6,487 nucleotides of DNA from an uncultured Collinsella sp. (GTDB lineage Bacteria > Actinomycetota > Coriobacteriia > Coriobacteriales > Coriobacteriaceae), in NCBI GenBank assembly GCA_900547505.1, contig URGY01000096.1, positions 1 through 6,487 on the forward strand, written 5' to 3'. Numbering within the stretch: the first letter of the stretch is position 1; each line of letters begins with the position of its first letter. This document shows positions 4,879-6,487 of this stretch, one piece after another. Under the pieces are notes generated by a model. That model was not told where the DNA came from and made no database searches. It saw only the letters and a list, made by a program, of their open reading frames with translations. A program made the position numbers and the translations under genes.

Positions 4879-6438
4879 ATGGTGAAAAAGTCACCGGAAA
4901 ACACTACTCCCGCAATTGTGGACAACGTAGAGGCGCTTGAGGCTAAGCTCGCTCAGATGCGAGAGGCCCAGGCGCTTTTTGCTACGTACACGCAGGAGCA
5001 GGTCGACAAGATCTTCTATGAGGCCGCCATGGCCGCCAACAAGGCTCGTATCCCGTTGGCGAAGATGGCCATCGAGGAGACCGGCCGCGGCGTTCTTGAG
5101 GACAAGGTCATCAAGAACCATTACGCCGCAGAGTACATCTACAACGCTTACAAGAACACCAAGACCTGTGGTGTCCTGGAGCGCGACGAGGCTTACGGCA
5201 TCACCAAGATCGCCGAGCCCATCGGCATCGTGGGCGCCGTCATCCCGACGACCAACCCCACCTCCACCGCGATCTTCAAGACGCTGATCAGCCTGAAGAC
5301 CCGCAACGCCATCATCATCTCCCCGCACCCGGCAGCCGCCAAGTGCACCATCGCCGCCGCCAAGCTCGTGCTTGACGCCGCCGTCAAGGCCGGCGCCCCC
5401 GAGGGCATCATCGGCTGGGTCGATGTCCCCTCCATCGAGCTGACCAACATGGTCATGCGCGACGTCGACATCATCCTCGCCACCGGCGGCCCGGGCATGG
5501 TCAAGGCTGCATACTCCTCGGGCAAGCCCGCCCTGGGCGTCGGCGCCGGTAACACCCCGGTCGTCATCGACGACACAGCCGACGTGCTGCTCGCCGTCAA
5601 CTCCATCATCCACTCCAAGACCTTCGACAACGGCATGATCTGCGCTTCCGAGCAGTCCGTGACCGTCATCGACACCATCTATGACCAGGTCAAGGCCGAG
5701 TTCCAGAAGCGCGGCTGCTACTTCGTCAAGCAGGGTGCCGAGATGGAGGCCCTGCGTGCCGCTATGTTCAAGAACGGCGCCCTCGATCACCGCATCCCCG
5801 GCATGGCTGCCGCCAAGATCGCCGAGCTCGCCGGCATCGAGGTTCCCGCCAAGACCAAGATCCTGATCGCCGAGGTCACCTCCACCGACCCCGCCAAGGA
5901 GGAGTTCTCCCACGAGAAGCTCTCCCCGGTCCTGGCCATGTACCACGCCAAGGACTTCCAGGAGGCCGTCGACAAGGCCGAGCACCTGGTGCTCGCCGGT
6001 GGCCCGGGCCACACCGCCTCTCTGTACGTGCACCCCGCCCAGGCCGAGAAGATCAGCCTGTTCGAGCACGTCATGAAGGCCTGCCGTATCGTCATCAACA
6101 CCCCGTCCTCGCACGGCGGCATCGGTGACCTGTACAACTTTGGCATGAAGCCGTCTCTGACCCTGGGCTGCGGCTCCTGGGGCGGCAACTCCGTCTCCGA
6201 GAACGTTGGGGTGAAGCACTTGATCAACGTTAAGACTGTGGCCGAGCGCCGTGAGAACATGCTGTGGTTCCGCGCTCCCGAGAAGGTCTACTTCAAGAAG
6301 GGTTCCACGCCCGTCGCCCTCGACGAGCTGGGCAACGTCATGGGCAAGAAGCGCGCCTTCATCGTCACCGACCAGTTCCTCTTCAAGAATGGCAACACCC
6401 GCGCCATCGAGGCCAAGCTCGACGAGATGGGCATCGCC
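4879..6438 (+). CDS. adhE: Bifunctional acetaldehyde-CoA/alcohol dehydrogenase, 3' truncated (AdhE)
   Basis: AdhE reduces acetyl-CoA to acetaldehyde and then ethanol with two NADH, regenerating NAD in fermentation. It often forms filaments (spirosomes) in the cytoplasm. The first 520 residues are present; the family is usually about 870 long. The N-terminal aldehyde dehydrogenase domain (about 15-445) shows EPIGIVGAVIPTTNPTST (113-130), GVGAGNTPV (220-228), the catalytic Cys255 in NGMICASEQS, and GGNSVSENVG (435-444). The linker KTVAERRENMLWFRAP (452-467) leads into the first strand of the iron-type alcohol dehydrogenase domain (KRAFIVTDQFLFKNG, 491-505). The iron ligands lie beyond the cut. 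The ATG at 4879 has AAGGAG six bases upstream. The gene is cut by the insert end; the frame continues into adapter for six false codons. A stand-alone acetaldehyde dehydrogenase is unlikely because the linker and second domain are visible. Confidence 0.95.
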
Positions 6439-6487
6439 CTGTCTCTTATACACATCTGACGCTGCCGACGAATAGCCTTGTGTAGAT
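6439..6487. other. Illumina Nextera i5-side adapter (not genomic)
   Basis: Positions 6439-6457 are the Tn5 mosaic end and 6458-6471 the reverse complement of the Nextera read-1 sequence. Positions 6472-6479 are an 8-base index (atagcctt) and 6480-6487 the beginning of the P5 complement. All 33 adapter bases match. From memory, the index corresponds to S520. Translations ending here give the well-known artefact tails such as SLIHI. Confidence 0.98.

Noticed and set aside
4891..6453. 520-codon minus-strand frame opposite adhE
   Set aside because: It starts in adapter sequence (MYKRQ is a known adapter artefact) and is a mirror of the AdhE codons.

Overview
The window is one complete tagmentation library molecule. 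Positions 1-46 and 6439-6487 are Illumina/Nextera adapter and index sequence. The natural DNA is the 6392-bp insert at 47-6438. The insert is GC-rich in its genes and carries a PyrR-controlled pyrimidine operon, a zinc-ribbon-type ribosomal protein bL28 and a fermentative bifunctional AdhE. This fits an anaerobic, high-GC Gram-positive gut bacterium. A Coriobacteriia member such as Collinsella is my best guess, from family resemblance only and not from a database search.

Left part (127-3200, minus strand): a pyrimidine biosynthesis operon transcribed pyrR-pyrB-pyrC. The genes are tightly packed. pyrB starts 4 nt after pyrR, and pyrC overlaps the end of pyrB by 17 nt. In both cases the Shine-Dalgarno lies inside the 3' end of the upstream gene. 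PyrB and PyrC catalyse the second and third steps of UMP synthesis. PyrR senses uridine nucleotides and controls the operon. The leader upstream of pyrR shows a full attenuator: a PyrR-binding-loop-like anti-antiterminator, a 15-bp antiterminator, and a terminator ending in seven U residues. A 26-codon reading frame that ends two bases before the attenuator may also lie in the leader.

Middle (3180-3680, plus strand): rpmB (bL28), transcribed away from the pyr operon, with one or two candidate promoters and a strong intrinsic terminator. The candidate pyr and rpmB promoters share their -35 region back to back.

3680-4727: a mobile element of about 1.05 kb, inserted 3 bases after the rpmB terminator T-tract. 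It contains one REP-associated tyrosine transposase (RAYT, Y1/HUH type) on the minus strand. It is bounded by 51-bp inverted repeats that match at 48 of 51 positions. Each repeat carries a small palindrome between two GGGACAGAC motifs.

Right part (4728-6438): a regulatory region with an extended -10 promoter and a possible operator, then the first 520 codons of adhE, which runs off the insert end. The most notable observations are the three-state pyr attenuator with its divergent PyrR-binding loop and leader frame, and the compact RAYT/REP element.
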